DNA of 64,000 bases, from positions 3,471,501 to 3,535,500 of the forward strand of contig NC_087252.1 of NCBI RefSeq assembly GCF_037042905.1. Direction: 5' to 3'. The DNA comes from Lytechinus pictus (taxonomy: Eukaryota; Echinodermata; Echinoidea; Temnopleuroida; Toxopneustidae). Numbering within the stretch: the first letter of the stretch is position 1; each line of letters begins with the position of its first letter. Below the pieces are notes generated by a model. It ran no database searches. It worked only from the letters and a program-made list of their open reading frames with translations, and was not told where the DNA came from. A program made the translations under genes and the position numbers. This document shows, one piece after another, positions 34,151 through 47,029 of this stretch.

Positions 34151-35162
34151 ATGTAACGAGTGCTGATTTTCTAGTTTAAATTTAATTGGAGATAGACGGC
34201 TTTATTCAGAATTATTGGTGGGGAAGGTTTGGCAAGCTTATCCGGAGTATAATTTTGCGCTGATTCCAGAAATCTAACTCTTATTGACCGTACTCACGAC
34301 ATTTTGGACATTTTGGCTATTTTTTTAAACCAAAAATGACCAATAACATAAGTTCATTTTATCCAAAAATACTTTGAATGTTACCAGAACTGCTACAAGG
34401 GTGTGCTGTGACACTTAAAATTGGTGCATTAATCCTATAAAATAAACATTTCAAAAGTATTTTGACCTCATGTACTCCGTCAGTTTTGACCTATGAGGGT
34501 CATTTGGGTACTTTAGACATAACTGACCAATCTTGCAGTTTTTGCATGATAAACTGTGCAAATCGGCAAGAATTTGAGGTCTTCAGTGTACTTTATCTTC
34601 TTCCTTTATAAGAATAGGAATGCATTCATAGTCCTTCCTGTGTAGAATTTATTGCTGATTCCGAATATGTCAGTCCTAATGACCCCATTTAAAAGATTAT
34701 GGTCATTTTGGCCACCTTTGGAACCCCAAATGACCAATACCATCTGTTAAATGCTTCAAATTATCCAAAAATGAATTACTAGAATCGTTACAAGGGTGTG
34801 CCGTGACACCTTACACTGGTGTATTAATCATTTAAATTGAGTGTCCCAAATATATTTTGACCACCTTGGTCATTTTGGCCACATTGGCCCCTGCCCAATG
34901 TGTATACTAAATCAGCCTACAGCGATCATGGTGAGGAGACATTTCAGGATTTTGTTACTGTTAGCATCAATTAGTGTTAAATAGGAAAAGTTTGAAAGCT
35001 TTGGGGTGCAAATCAATGCAATGATTCCATATAAACTAATGGTATTGGCCAAACTATTGGACCCTGTGGTCATTTTGATAACTTTTTCCTCTATAATGAC
35101 CTATGACCATGCACACAGTATTTGATTTAAAAAGGGCTCAAATGTTGTTTAATATCAATATC

Positions 35163-35245
35163 CTTAAAAAGCTGTGTGCGCTATGAACGCCTTGAGCACC
35201 TAACAAGGTGGATATGTGTGCAATATAAATACCCTATATATTATT
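35163..35245 (+). mobile_element. SINE-like insertion in the left arm
   Basis: GCGCTATGAACGCCTTGAGC...CAAGGTGGATATGTGTGC...TATTATTATTAT is present in the left arm and missing at the matching place of the right arm (near 37955), so it was inserted after the inverted duplication. It is related to 14835-14905. Confidence 0.6.
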
Positions 35246-36017
35246 ATTATCAGCCTGAGCTACGACACGAATAATCAAGAGTGTTAATTGAATGTGAATA
35301 AATTTTTAAAAACCTTCACATCAAGTTACATAAGGTTGTTTGACCATGCACTTTGGTAATTGTCATGACTCTAGGAACATTGACCATTTTGTGAATATTC
35401 ATGGAAACAAATATTGGATTTAGACATTTTTAGCATCATGATTTAATGTTAGATAGGACATATTAAAAACCTTTCTGAAGTAGAGTAATACAATTATTTC
35501 AAATATATTAGTCGTAATGACTATTTACTAACTAGTGGTCATTTTGCTCCCGTTTGGTCCCTACAATTAGCAATGACAGTTGCATGTATCAAAAGGATTC
35601 CAGTGTTGTTGCTCTGTATTTGTTTTTTGTAAGATGTGTTATAGCAATCATAATCAGTGACAAATTATTTAATTCAATATGATATTACTAATAGCACATA
35701 ATTAAAATGTGACCATTTTTATTTTGGCTACTTTGACCATTTATGCAATATGTGAATTTTGAAATAAACATGACTGAGCAGCAATTGTATGTCTATGAAA
35801 TGCGTTCAATCCCTTTTGATTGGAAATATTAAAGGCTCACCTTGACTAAGAATTGTGCCAAATATCTTGTGACTGTCTATTGTGGCCCCTTTGGTCACCA
35901 AATGGTCCTAAATAGCCAGCATTATTTTCCTTCTTAAAATTCAAAATATACTGAGAATCATTACAAAGCAAAGTTGGTCACAGTGAAGTTCACTAAGAGT
36001 TTTGACTATCATTCATT

Positions 36018-37110
36018 TTTCAATTCAATTCAATTCAATTCAATTCAAGTTTATTTTGCTCTCTGCATAAAAATGAACACAAGTGTGGTAAAATACATAG
36101 GAACAAAGTTTACATAACATCAAAGACATAAAAAAGCATTGAGAGGGAAGCAGCCAAAAAGGAAAAGAATATCCTTATAAAAAGGCCGACCCAACTTACT
36201 TTAAAAAGAATAATAATTATTGACAATATCAAAAGTAAAAAAAAAAAACAATTAGAAGACAATACAAAGGCATAGATACACAAATGGTAAGATTTAGATT
36301 ATATATATATATATAAATATTTACAAACAGGTTTAATTATCAAATATAAAGTTTCTGAAGTTACGTTTGAAAATATTAAATGAACAAGATGTTTTCAAAT
36401 TAACCGGCAAAGAATTCCAAAGTAGTGGGCCACGAAAGAAAATAGATTTATGAGAAAGGCAAGTTCTTATTTTAGGAAGGTGGAAGTTTGCAGCATTTCT
36501 AGTAGGGTATTCATGAATATTATAATTTAATTTAAAACAGTTCAATAAAAAAGAAGGTAAAAGTCCTTTAGAACATAGATACATAAAAAGTCCCATTTCA
36601 TACTTGTACATATCATAAATATTTAAAATTTTAAGTGAATGAAAAATAGGGGAGTTGTTTATAATTCTGACTGCACGTTTTTGAAGTTTATGTAATCTGT
36701 CTAAATAAATATTCGCAGCACTTCCCCAGGCAAGAATGCCATAATTTAAAAATGGTGAAATAATAGCATAATACAGCATCTTTAAAATATTTGGTGGGAA
36801 ATTATGCAATTTGTACATTATGCCTATGTTCTTAGATATCTTATTGCAGATGGCATCAATATGATTTAACCACGTTAATTTATTATCGATTATGACACCA
36901 AGAAATTTTAAAGATGAAACTTCTTTTATCATTGAACCACACAATTTTATATCAATTTCATTGGAGTTTATTTTCTTATTTGTAAATATCATAAAGTTAG
37001 TTTTAGAGACATTGAGGGATAACTTGTTCAAGTATAATTTTGACCATCTGTGTGGTTTTTTTTTACAATGCTTCACAAACCTCACATTGACATGATTGGT
37101 GAGCAGCAAA
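36018..37110 (-). pseudogene. LINE reverse transcriptase, 5'-truncated, (GAATT)n tail
   Basis: A 258-codon minus-strand frame ends at 36333 and matches the last third of a Jockey/CR1-type reverse transcriptase: LNVSKTNFMIF, LKFLGVIIDNKLTW, a Y-x-x-I-x-P-x-x-x-Y-G-x-x-x-W-G block, RLHKLQKRAVRIIN, then a conserved C-terminal LWNSLP block. The catalytic YADD region is absent because of 5' truncation around 37065-37110. The 3' tail, on the left, is five to six GAATT units at 36018-36047. The reading frame is clean in what remains, which suggests a fairly young copy. Confidence 0.88.
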
Positions 37111-38489
37111 TTTACTCTTAATTCTCTTGAAGAAATCCTGGGTAATAAAACACATTATATACATGAAATTATTCTCTGTGCCGATTTTTGGCAACTCTTT
37201 ATCAATTTAGGGCAAGTTTTCCACTGTCAAGTTCACAAACAAGGTCAATGTGAGGTGTGAGTAATGACGCATCTTTGAATTGAAGATTAGTGCCTTCCTC
37301 TAGAACATAGTCCTCTGTATAATTTAAATCAAGAAGGGGGGATGATGTTATCGCAATTTAAGGACCATATACAGTGACCAATTGGACCACATTAGACACT
37401 GGTGAGGTAGTTGACACAATTTTTACTCAAGGTGAGCTTGCAATATTTCCAATCGAAAGGGATTGAACGCATTTCCACAATTGCTCCTCAGTCATATTTA
37501 TCTACAATGTCACAAATTTATAAATGGTCAAAGTGGCCAAAATGACCAAAATGGTCCCAACATTTTGAATACGTATAACGTACTGTTACCATATTATGTT
37601 GAAATCAATAATTGATATAATACATTTTATCAACAATACGGAGTGACAACAACATTTGAATCCTTTTTAATACATGCAAATGTGATCGGTCATTGTCGAG
37701 ACCAAAAGCGACCAAAATGACCATTAGCTCATAAATGGTCATTAAGACTGATATATTTGGAATCGTTAATCTACATTAACTTGGAGAGGGTCCTAACATT
37801 ACATGTAAATGATGCTATCAAATGTGGTCAAGGTGGCTAAAATCATGTAAATGACCACAGTGCATGGTCAAACAATCTTATGTATGCTCGATGTAAAGAA
37901 TTTTATCACATTAATTTTTATCAACACTCTTCACCGATTATTGGAAGCTCATGCTGCCATGATACTGATCAACATTTGAGCCCTTTTTTAAATCATAAAA
38001 GCATGTGTGTTCACTGGTCAATAATGACGAAAAAGTGGTCAAAATGGCGACAGGGTCCAATATTTAGGCAAATTACACTGGTCTAAGTAGAATCATTTCA
38101 CCCAAAAGCTTTCAAACTTTCCCCATTTAACAATAATTGGTGCTAATATTCACGCAATTCTAAATTTCTCCTCATTATGTTCAATATAGCCTGAATTAAG
38201 AAACACAATGAGCAGGGCTAAATCGGGGGGGGGGGGGGGGGGGTCAAGGTGGCCAAATGACCAAGGTAGTCAAAATACTTTAGGGATGCTTAATTATAAG
38301 GATTCAATCACCAGTGTCACAGCACACTCTTGTTACGATTCTGGTAACATTCGAAGTAATTTTTAATAAATTGAACTGATGTTATTGGTCATGTTTGGTA
38401 AAAAATTGACCAAAATGGCCAAAATGTTGTGAGGGTGAATTATCGGATGGTTTAATACCACTGTGTTTTTTTATCGGCTCGTCCAACTT

Positions 38490-38925
38490 CATATAGTCTA
38501 AAGTCATTTTGTCTACAAGTTCGTCTAATATCCAATTTGTCTATTTCCCATTTGGTCTAATATCAAATTCGTCTAATTCTCACTTGGTCTAATATCCAAT
38601 TAGTCTAATGAGCATTTGTGCTAAAGACATTTAGTCTAATTTCCAGTTGGTCTAACACCTCCTAACTTTCACTTCGGCTAATTTCCACTTAGTCTAATTT
38701 TCGTTTCGTCTAATTTCCACTTGGTCTAATATCCAATTGGTCTAATGATCAATTGGTCTAATAGCCAAATGGTCTAATGACCACTTGGTCTAATATCCAA
38801 TTGGTCTAATGACCATTTGGTCTAATCTCCAATTGGTCTAATTCCCAGTTGGGCTAATCGTTACTTGGTCTAACTTTCATCTGGTCTAATTCACACTTGG
38901 TCTAATCAATTTATTCTAATTTGAC
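38490..38925 (+). repeat. Minisatellite with TTGGTCTAAT core
   Basis: About 30 degenerate units of 14-16 bp: TTGGTCTAAT followed by A-TCCAA, GACCA or similar. It directly follows the right arm of the large inverted repeat. Confidence 0.93.
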
Positions 38926-39310
38926 ATCATTCGTTATTATTTATTTTATCTAGAATTAACAAATGTGGTACGTAATGAATACATACTATGCATCAGTTGA
39001 TATTATAGAATGGATGAGAAAATCCCTGCAATCTGATTGGTTGAGAGCTATGCAAGTATTTTTCCTGGGCTGCATGAACGATATTCCGATCATCAAAACG
39101 ATATCCACTGTAAACAAGCTATCGCCCGAAAAGGTCATTGTTGGTGGATATACACATTGGTGTTAAACATGCTACTATATAGGGAAGGAAAAGATGATTA
39201 ATCACATTATTCTTTTAATAAAATATCTGATATTTGCTTACAGCAGGACTAAAAAGAGACCACCAAGTCCTAACGAAATTAGAAAAAAGATATTAGAAAA
39301 TGGGCTCGGT
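38926..39310. other. No supported feature
   Basis: Short spacer of mixed sequence between minisatellites. Confidence 0.5.
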
Positions 39311-39472
39311 GTAAAAATGGCAAAGGTAAAAATGTCAGAGGTAAAAATGGCATAGGTAAAAATGGCAAAGGTAAAAATGGCAGAGGTAAAAATGGCAAAG
39401 GTAACAATGGCAGAGGTAAAAATGGCAAAGGTAAAAATGGCGGAGGTAAAAATGGCAGAGGTAGAAATGGCA
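39311..39472 (+). repeat. 15-bp minisatellite, GGTAAAAATGGCAGA, forward
   Basis: About eleven units, alternating AGA and AAA at the third position of the GGCAxA word. The inverted partner is at 39719-39870. Its outer ends (CTCGGTGTAAAAATGGC and GCCATTTTTACCCGGCACC) are also near-complementary. Confidence 0.95.
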
Positions 39473-39718
39473 AGATTTAAAAAGCTACTAAAATTATTAC
39501 GTTAACGGGGACGGCATTTGCGAGCAGTTTTCCCCATATATGGTGTAATAAAAATATCAATGAAATGTCATTTAAAATAAAATAAAATGGTTTTAATTGA
39601 ACCTTAAGTTTATTGACATACAAATAATTTCACATCCGCTCCTGAAAGGTTTTTTATTAGCAATCATGAACCACTGATTAAAAAAGATTGAAAAGTAGAT
39701 ATTTTGGTGCATAAATCT

Positions 39719-39870
39719 TTCTGCCATGTTTACCTCTGCCATTTTTACCTCTGCCATTATTACCTCTGCCATTTTTACCTCTGCCATTTTTACCTCTGCC
39801 ATTTTTACTTCTACCATTTTTACCTTTGCCATTATTACCTCTGCCATTTTTACCTCTGCCATTTTTACCC
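39719..39870 (-). repeat. 15-bp minisatellite, inverted partner
   Basis: About ten TCTGCCATTTTTACC units, the complement of 39311-39472. The 246-bp spacer is AT-rich and non-coding. The pair looks like a foldback element of about 570 bp with repetitive arms. Confidence 0.95.
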
Positions 39871-40264
39871 GGCACCAGAAAATGAACGTGAAGAGAAAAT
39901 TTGAGCAGTAACGCGGGGGTAAATAAGCAAACAATTCAAAGAAATGGGAACATTTCTTTACAGGAATATAGAGGCGACAGAGCTCACGAGATTATGTTTG
40001 TTCATTATGGTGTTTTTCCTGTTTCAAACGGAACGCGGGCACCGTATGCAAGGGCGTATGAAGTGTGTGAGTGTTTGAGGGTGTGAAGTGTGGGGGTTTG
40101 CCGAGGGAAGGGGTTGGGTGGGTAAGGAGGGGGTAGGTACAACGCATATACTTTTATAAGTTGTTTTCTCTGATATTTGTTTGTTAAACTCATGTGGTAG
40201 TGGTACGATGCAGTATCTTAGAATATTATTTCATGATGTGCATAATGTATTAGTTTTCAACAAT

Positions 40265-41180
40265 CAAGTAATGCGAGCGCGAAGCGCGAGCTGAATTTTT
40301 TTACATTTCTACATAAAAAATGTAAAATTTTAATCGCTTCTTGTAATCGTAACAGGATAGGAATAAAACTAAACAATTTATTGATGCGAGCGCGAAGCGC
40401 GAGCGGAAAAAAAATCGACATTTAGACCTAAAAACGGGACACTCTATTCATATTTTGTAAATAATGAAAAGAATGAGTAATTGGAAATCATCCTACATTA
40501 TTATTGTGAGCGCAAAGCGCGAGCAGAAATTTTTAATATATGTTTTGATCTGATAAAAAAAAAAATATGTTAACGGCTGCTTGCAGTTAGCCCTGAAGAT
40601 GTTATATATTTCAACAATCAAATAATGCGAGCGCAAAGCGCGAGCTGAAAATTTTGACATTTCTATCTGAACAATGAACATTTTGAGCACTTTTTGTAAT
40701 TGCGAAAAGGAGAACTATGTATCTAAGAACAAGAACATTATGTCATTATATGAAAATGATGACTATATTTTCTTATTCTTCTTTCTAAGTGCGAGATTAA
40801 ACTTGTCGATATTCCATTCTCAAAAAAAGGAAAATTTGATTATTAAATTAATATTTTATTTATTAATCTAATAAGCCTAATGTGAGAGCGCGAAATTTAT
40901 GTATTTATGAATAAGATGCATGAGTTAATATATTTTTAATCATCAATGCGAGCGCAAATCGCGAGCTGAAATTTTAATATTCAGACCATAAAACAGAAAG
41001 TTTTACAGAAAACTTTTTTAAAATCAATTTGTAAATCCAACAAAATAACGAAAGTTCGATTTCCGAGCTAAAATATGTTTTCTATGTTGACTTCAAATTT
41101 TGACATTTCAAGCTCCATATTGATATGTAAATCACCTAACAAGCAATGCGAGTGCGAAGCGCGAGCGAAATGTTTTTTAT
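40265..41180 (+). repeat. GCGAGC-core tandem array
   Basis: Cores GCGAGCGC(G/A)AAGCGCGAGC lie near 40273, 40384, 40506, 40627 and 41148, with decayed ones near 40886 and 40947. Units are about 110-120 bp and share the interspersed text of the array at 1660-2365. Confidence 0.9.
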
Positions 41181-41184
41181 AGTG

Positions 41185-41345
41185 ACATGAAAGATTTTAA
41201 AAATTATTTTCCCAGTCTTCCCTTCATCTTATTTTATTTACTCGGCTTCCTCTTTTTGTGTTTCCCCTTCTTTTTTCTCCTCTCTTTTCTCTTTTTTTAT
41301 TTTTTTCTTTCTTTTCGCCCCCCCCCCCCCCCTTGGATCCGCCTA
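41185..41345 (+). repeat. Pyrimidine tract and C-run closing the array
   Basis: A CTTCCTCTTTTTGTG...TTTTCTCTTTTTTTA tract ends in C15 and CTTGGATCCGCCTATGC. It resembles the closing parts of the repeats at 31930-32140 and 32300-32510. Confidence 0.75.
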
Positions 41346-41404
41346 TGCATACATATCCCATTTATAATTACAAATAGTGCTTAGAATGTCAATTCTTTAG
41401 GTCG

Positions 41405-41670
41405 ACATGTCAAAAAGTTTTAGCTCGCGCTTCGCGCTCCCATTATTGAAATAAGTACCGTATTCGTGGGTAGCTGTAAACAGTCTGTTTCCTCTCATGT
41501 TAGAACGTTTATTGAAAATATCTGCTCGAGCTTCGCGTTTGCAGTAATTATCTTGTTACATCTGCGTCTTGTTCAGGATCACAAACAGTGCCCAGAATGT
41601 TCAATTTTAATGACGAAAAAAATGAAAGAAAAAAAAATCGCTCGCGCTTCGCACTCGCGCTTTTTATATA
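41405..41670 (-). repeat. GCGAGC-core array, opposite orientation
   Basis: GCTCGCGCTTCGCGCTC and related cores at about 41423, 41523 and 41640 are the complement of the preceding array. The two arrays therefore face each other across the pyrimidine tract. Confidence 0.85.
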
Positions 41671-43559
41671 GGGTTTATGAGATTATTTAATATTTACGTT
41701 GTTTTACAGTGCCGGCCGCGGGAAACGTCACAGTGCCCCCTAGGGCGAACGCGGTAGCCCGTAGCGGACATTTGAGGGGAGCGGACGAGGGAAGACGCCC
41801 GCGTCCGCTCCCCTAGGACATGAGTGCCCTAGGGGAGCGCCCGAGGGTAGTCCCGCGTCTATCCTAGGGTGTTTCCGTAGGATGTTCGGCCGTGCATTCT
41901 TGGTCGAAAGAAGAGGACTGCATGTGATTTTTATCTCATATCAAGCATAAGTTTTCGATTATTTATCGTGGATAAAATCTGTTATGAAAATTACAAAGTT
42001 TTGGGTTGATAACTGGGATTTTAGGCTTTTTCACCGAATTACTTATTGTGTTCGATTACACACTGGCACCAGCGTAAATGGTCCTTTCCTATATAATAAT
42101 ATTCTTCCCGTGGTGTCCGTTATTTCATTCACTGACATGGTTAGTCGTGATCGTAAATGAGTTTCTGACAAAGGAGCAGGTATTTGTCGATGTTGACCCT
42201 ACATTCCGGAGGTCGTCCTATAACTGTTTACTATTCTTTCCCTGCATGGTCATCCTTTTTTTATATACCCTGACATGCCTTTCAGTCGCGGATCTACGAG
42301 ATGCAGATAAAAGGGAGAAGAAGAAAATAAAAATGAAAGAAAAGGCGAATATGAAGGGATGGATTGAAGACAAGAAGGAAAGAGATAAGAGAAATAGAAA
42401 TTGTGAGAGAAGGGGAAAGGGGAGAAAGAGAAAATAGAGGGGGGGGCGAAGAGGATAAAGAGGGAGAGGGGGTAAAGAAAAGAAATAAGGAAAAGGTGAA
42501 AATCGAGAAGAAAACAGAGGGGATAAAAAAGGGAAGGTGAGACAGAAAGGAAAATAGATTGAAAATCGAAGGGGATAAGAAGAGTCAAAGGAAGAAAAGG
42601 AAGGACAGAATGAGAAAGAGAGAATGATAAGGAGGGGGAAATTAAATAAAATGAAGAAGGGAGACATAATAAAATGGAGTAAAAAAGCGAAGGAGGGAAG
42701 AGAAGGAAGGGTGCAGGAAAAGGTAAGAAGTACAGGGGACAATAGAAGTGGGACTAAAGAAATGGTAGAGGAAAAGAGAGAAAGCGGGAAGAAAAATATG
42801 GGAAATTGTCCAGTTTTTTATATCAGAAAATACGTTAGTAACTCGCATCTGCCCATTTTTACGCTGATGACAAGTATTGAACATTCTTGCGCTCAATCTT
42901 GTAATTATTTTCTCTCACCTTGCTCACAATTTCCTGCTCTCGTTGCATCAATTAAAAACTTGTTCCGAATTAACATCCGCTCATTCAAGAAAGAAGAAAG
43001 AAAAATGAAAGAAAAAGGCAAATAGGAAGGGATGGAGGGAAAATGAGAAGGAAAATAGAAAAAGTGAGAGAAGCAGAAGGGAGCGAAGAAAAGAAGGGGA
43101 AAGGGGAGAAAGTGAAAATAGAGGGGGCTTATTGTTTCATGGAAATATGGATACCATATAGTTCTGCGGTACTTAGTTATGAAACTTGTTTTACTCAGTA
43201 ATGCTTACACGTGATGATTAAAAGGATTTTCGACTATATAGAGGTGAACCGGGACGGGGCTTTCATTCTTTAACTTGGCTTGACTAATTCAGTTGTTCCC
43301 CGAAAAGAATTGTTAGGTTTGATAGTTAGCGTTTGCGTGAGCACCCACCAAAACTCTTAACAAAAGAAATGAATGGTTTGTATAGCTCCATTCTTGCTTT
43401 GTCGGCAAGTGATAATTAACTCGTTAAGTACCCATTCCACACACTACGTCATAGTAGCTTTCGAAAACATACTTTTACTTGGGTATGTGTTTAAACATTG
43501 AAGCTAAATGTGCTAGAATTTTTTTAAATAGTTACATTATGTAAATAGCTTTTGCTGCT

Positions 43560-43632
43560 TTGCTCTGAAGCGCATTGAGCATCCAATCAAGATGGAAAGT
43601 GCGCTTTACAAATGCCATGTATTATTATTTTT
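43560..43632 (+). mobile_element. SINE-like 3' tail, copy inside element copy 2
   Basis: Counterpart of 14835-14905, here with AGCGCATTGAGCATCCAATC, closer to the form at 35175. Confidence 0.5.
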
Positions 43633-45799
43633 AGCTGCCATATAACACTGAATTCTGTATTATACCAAGTTGTGACTTGGTTTTATCATTTCCAATTCAT
43701 ATAACAAAATATATTTCGAAGGAAAATCTTGCTTTACTGAAATAAAATAAATAAATAAAAAATGTTTATAACTTTAATTGATGTCCGACAAATCTATCAA
43801 TATAAAACCGCAGTTCGTAAATATGATAGTTTAATCTTTACTTCGACGTCAATTATTCGTGTTTTTATTATCATGTAGGTGTATCAGGGATATTAATATT
43901 CGTTTTAATCCCATCTATAATTTTGTATAAAATTGCGCGAAATATATGCGTTGTTCTCACTATGAAGCTGGAACCCCTCTTCATTTTTCTCATCCTCCTC
44001 TTCCTTCTTCTCCTTTATTATTTCCACCACTTTCATCTCTTCCCAATTCGAATATCTACCAATGTAACTTAAAAACCGCAATAGAGAGCAGGTAATGTAA
44101 TCAGATGTTTTAGCAAAAAGATAAATCTGTTACATCTATTACATTTAGGTAAATTTATATTTTTTATAGGGTGAGGGTTTTAGAGACCCGATTTGAACCG
44201 AAATGAAAAGAACATCCTCATTTATTGTTGTTAGCGCATCAACAAATTAATCCCCCCCCCCTCATTTCTATGAACATCCTGTCATAAATTGGGAAGCGGA
44301 TGTGATCAAAGGAGATCAATTGTGTGGGCGGGGAGCAAGACTCTACCAGACTGTTGACAATAACAAAAGAACCAAATAACAAATCGATGAGCACAACCAG
44401 TTTTGCTGGTGTTTGCTTTTTGCAAGTCTACTTTGTATGATCTTGGTCATACTAGTATTCGTTTTCACGTACCTTTCATTCCCTTTATTAGGGTTTTATC
44501 AACCATGTCAACGAATTGACGATCCCAATATTGACCGCACGTTTGTTTTAACATAATGAGAATTCGCAAATGCCCTTGATATTCATAATTCTGTTTTATT
44601 TTAAGTTTGTCATTAATGTTTGTTAACATTCACTCTGTTAATAACTTGTCAATTTTGACATTTTGAATTTTATCAAAAAAATAAAGTCTGCTTATTAATG
44701 CCTTTTATCTATTTTAATTATTTTTTGGTTGATATGCCTTTCTTTCTTCTTTCCTGATTCCACCCTGTGCACCCCGTTAAACTCAAGGAAGAATGTTTCA
44801 AATGTTTTCTAGTTCTTACACTGTTCATAATAAGGAGATGGGATTGGGTGTATAGTTTACGCTGAAGGGAGAGGAATGGGTACGTATGGAAAAAAAATAT
44901 CCCAAAAGATAGAGAATTGATCTCCATGACATTAAATCACAATTGTGTCCTATTTTTTCTAAACAAGTTTGTATGATACATGTATGCCTCCCACGTAAGG
45001 CGTAAGGAAAAAAGTTTACCTAATGCATCAAATTAGATTAATTGATTAGATTCATTGCGGTAAATGAAAAACAATAAATTCGATGTTCCAGCCAGGGTGA
45101 CCAGATTTCACAAAATTAAATACGGGACAATCGACAAAGCACTATGTACCATCGGATCGACCGAGCCAGGCCAAAAAATTAACAAAAAGGCTACACAATG
45201 TTAGACTTGTTAACAAAATATATTAAGAAAGGGGAAGGGATGGTGAGCGGAAGAAAGAAAAGAAACAAATAATGAGGAAACAAGAAATGAATTGAGAGGA
45301 AAGAAATAAATAAGGAAAAATTAAAAGGAAAAAAGTTTGAATAAAAGAGAGAACGGTTTCCGTCATTACTTGTAATAAATAAAGAAAGAAAGAATTAAAA
45401 TAAAGGAAGGGAAGATGAATAAATGTGTGAAAGAAAAAACATAAGGAGAGAAAAGAGAAAAGTAAGAAAAATGGAGGAAAAGAGAAAGAAAGAAAGAAAA
45501 ATAATTCCTTCATTATTTGAAAGAAACAAAGACAGAAGAAAACATGAAGGAAGAAAGGGAAATAGGGAATAAGGGAAAAGAATTAAAAGGGAAAACAGAA
45601 TTTTAAAAAAAAAAGAAAAAAAATAACATAAAAAAAAAATAATAATCTACAATAGATTCCGATCACGCTAGTTTAAAAACATAATGGTCTATCACAAGAT
45701 AACCAAAGTACATGCACATGTAAACATAATGCAATGTACGTACCCTAGGGTACCCGAGGATAAGTGCGGGCACGGCCAATAATACCCTGATAGCAGACA

Positions 45800-46205
45800 C
45801 GGTCGTAATGACGTCATTAACTGATCGTAAAGTGGTAATACTCGTCATGTCGTCGTATTTATGACGTTCTTACGACGTCATTTTGACGACTTTACTGACC
45901 AATTTACGACAAGTAAATTTGCTCGCTTATATGACCAGATTATGACGTGATTACGACGTCATTTACTGACCAATTTACGACAAGTAAATTTGCTTTCTTA
46001 TATGACCAGATTATTACGTGATTACGACGTCATTTATCGACCAATCTGCAACAAATGAATTTGCATTTTTATATGACCACATTATGACGTGATTATGACA
46101 TCATTTATTTACCAAACAACGACAAAGAAATTTTCGTTTTCATGTGACCACATTACGACGTGATTATGACATCAAATTTTACCAATCAACGACGAGGAAA
46201 TTTAC
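45800..46205 (+). repeat. Left subterminal array, about 72-bp unit
   Basis: About four to five units each contain (T/A)ACGACGTCATTTA, CTGACCAATTTACGACAAGTA and TATATGACCAGATTATGACG. TGACGTCA-type words appear once or twice per unit. Confidence 0.88.
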
Positions 46206-46599
46206 AAGTTTAATTTCAAAGCCACATACTATTTTGCCATTTTTTCAACCTTGCCATGTTAGCAAGGCTATTTCTACTTATAAAAGGAAAAGTAAAACTA
46301 AAAAAAAATAGTACAGAATTTTTTTTATTTTAGGTAAAGTATATAATTCTTCAAAGAAAAAAAGTTTCAAAAGCAGTGGCAAAAATAATCATTTCTTAAC
46401 TGGTTGCCAACCAAACCAAACAAGAGGAAGCTTTATATGTCAAAGAAGTTTGTATCTATTCTAAAACTTTTTTTTCGCAAGTGGTGTCATGCCCCGGTGT
46501 CATGCAAACCCCCTATCTAGTTAGCTCACCCCCCCCCCCATGCACGCCCCCCGGGCTCACCCCCTATAAAAAATTCATGATCCGCAGAATTAATTCGCC

Positions 46600-46832
46600 G
46601 CCGGGCGTCGAGCCTGCGCATGCGCGCTGCAATGCATGCAACTGGCGCAGTCTAGTCGCAACCATTTAATTTGAAAAAGGAATGCGCCCGTTTTTCGCCG
46701 TTAAATGTTGCAGCCTAATTTTGGATCGAGAATTAAGTGCGACGAAGATGGCCGTTAATAATAGTTCTACTACTTTAAGAACACGGTTCAGATTTGGATA
46801 ACGACTTCGAAGGCATTCGCAGGAGACCAAAC
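46600..46832 (+). promoter_or_regulatory. GC-rich promoter-like segment with first-exon-like donor
   Basis: TGCGCATGCGCG at about 46615-46626 matches the NRF1 palindrome found in CpG-type promoters. The sequence downstream ends at a good donor, ACA|GTAAGTTAG (46830-46840). The frame through it (ATGGCCGTTAATAATAG onward) stops before the donor, so it would be a non-coding or very short-ORF exon. An acceptor-donor pair lies at 48531-48714. Confidence 0.3.
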
Positions 46833-47029
46833 AGTAAGTTAGATAACCATCTTCTAAGATTTTCTTTTCGGAGCGCGGCTTGCCTTTGGCGTTAGATTTC
46901 GTGCACTGACACTGCTCGGCCGGCCCGGGGTGGCTGCCCCGAGCGCCGGCATGCTGAATAGGACAGGCTGCGCTGGTGGGCTCAGGGCCCAAGTCTGCAC
47001 AGACACAGTGTTGTGGTAACGATATCAAA

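Larger units (their letters stand above)
34240..38460. repeat. Large imperfect inverted repeat (arms over 1.2 kb)
   Basis: The left arm (about 34240-36015) and the right arm (about 37200-38460) align when one is complemented. Examples are TGACCAATAACAT-AGTTCA (34348 against 38377), GTTACCAGAA-CG-(A)ACAAG-GTGTGC-GTGACAC (34380 and 34787 against 38330), AAGTTTGAAAGCTTT (34988 against 38108), GGGCTCAAATGTTG (35137 against 37975), TTGTTTGACCATGCACT-TGGT (35337 against 37862) and GCGTTCAATCCCTTT-GATTGGAAATATT (35803 against 37465). TGGTCATTTTGGCCA words fill both arms. The left arm holds an extra internal tandem copy of about 400 bp and a SINE. A LINE fragment sits at the centre. Confidence 0.88.

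Noticed and set aside
38490-38925. CRISPR-like array
   Set aside because: Units are degenerate and there are no unique spacers; the DNA is animal.
39279-39934. Several repeat peptides on both strands
   Set aside because: All six-frame products of 15-bp arrays; unit length divisible by three keeps frames open.
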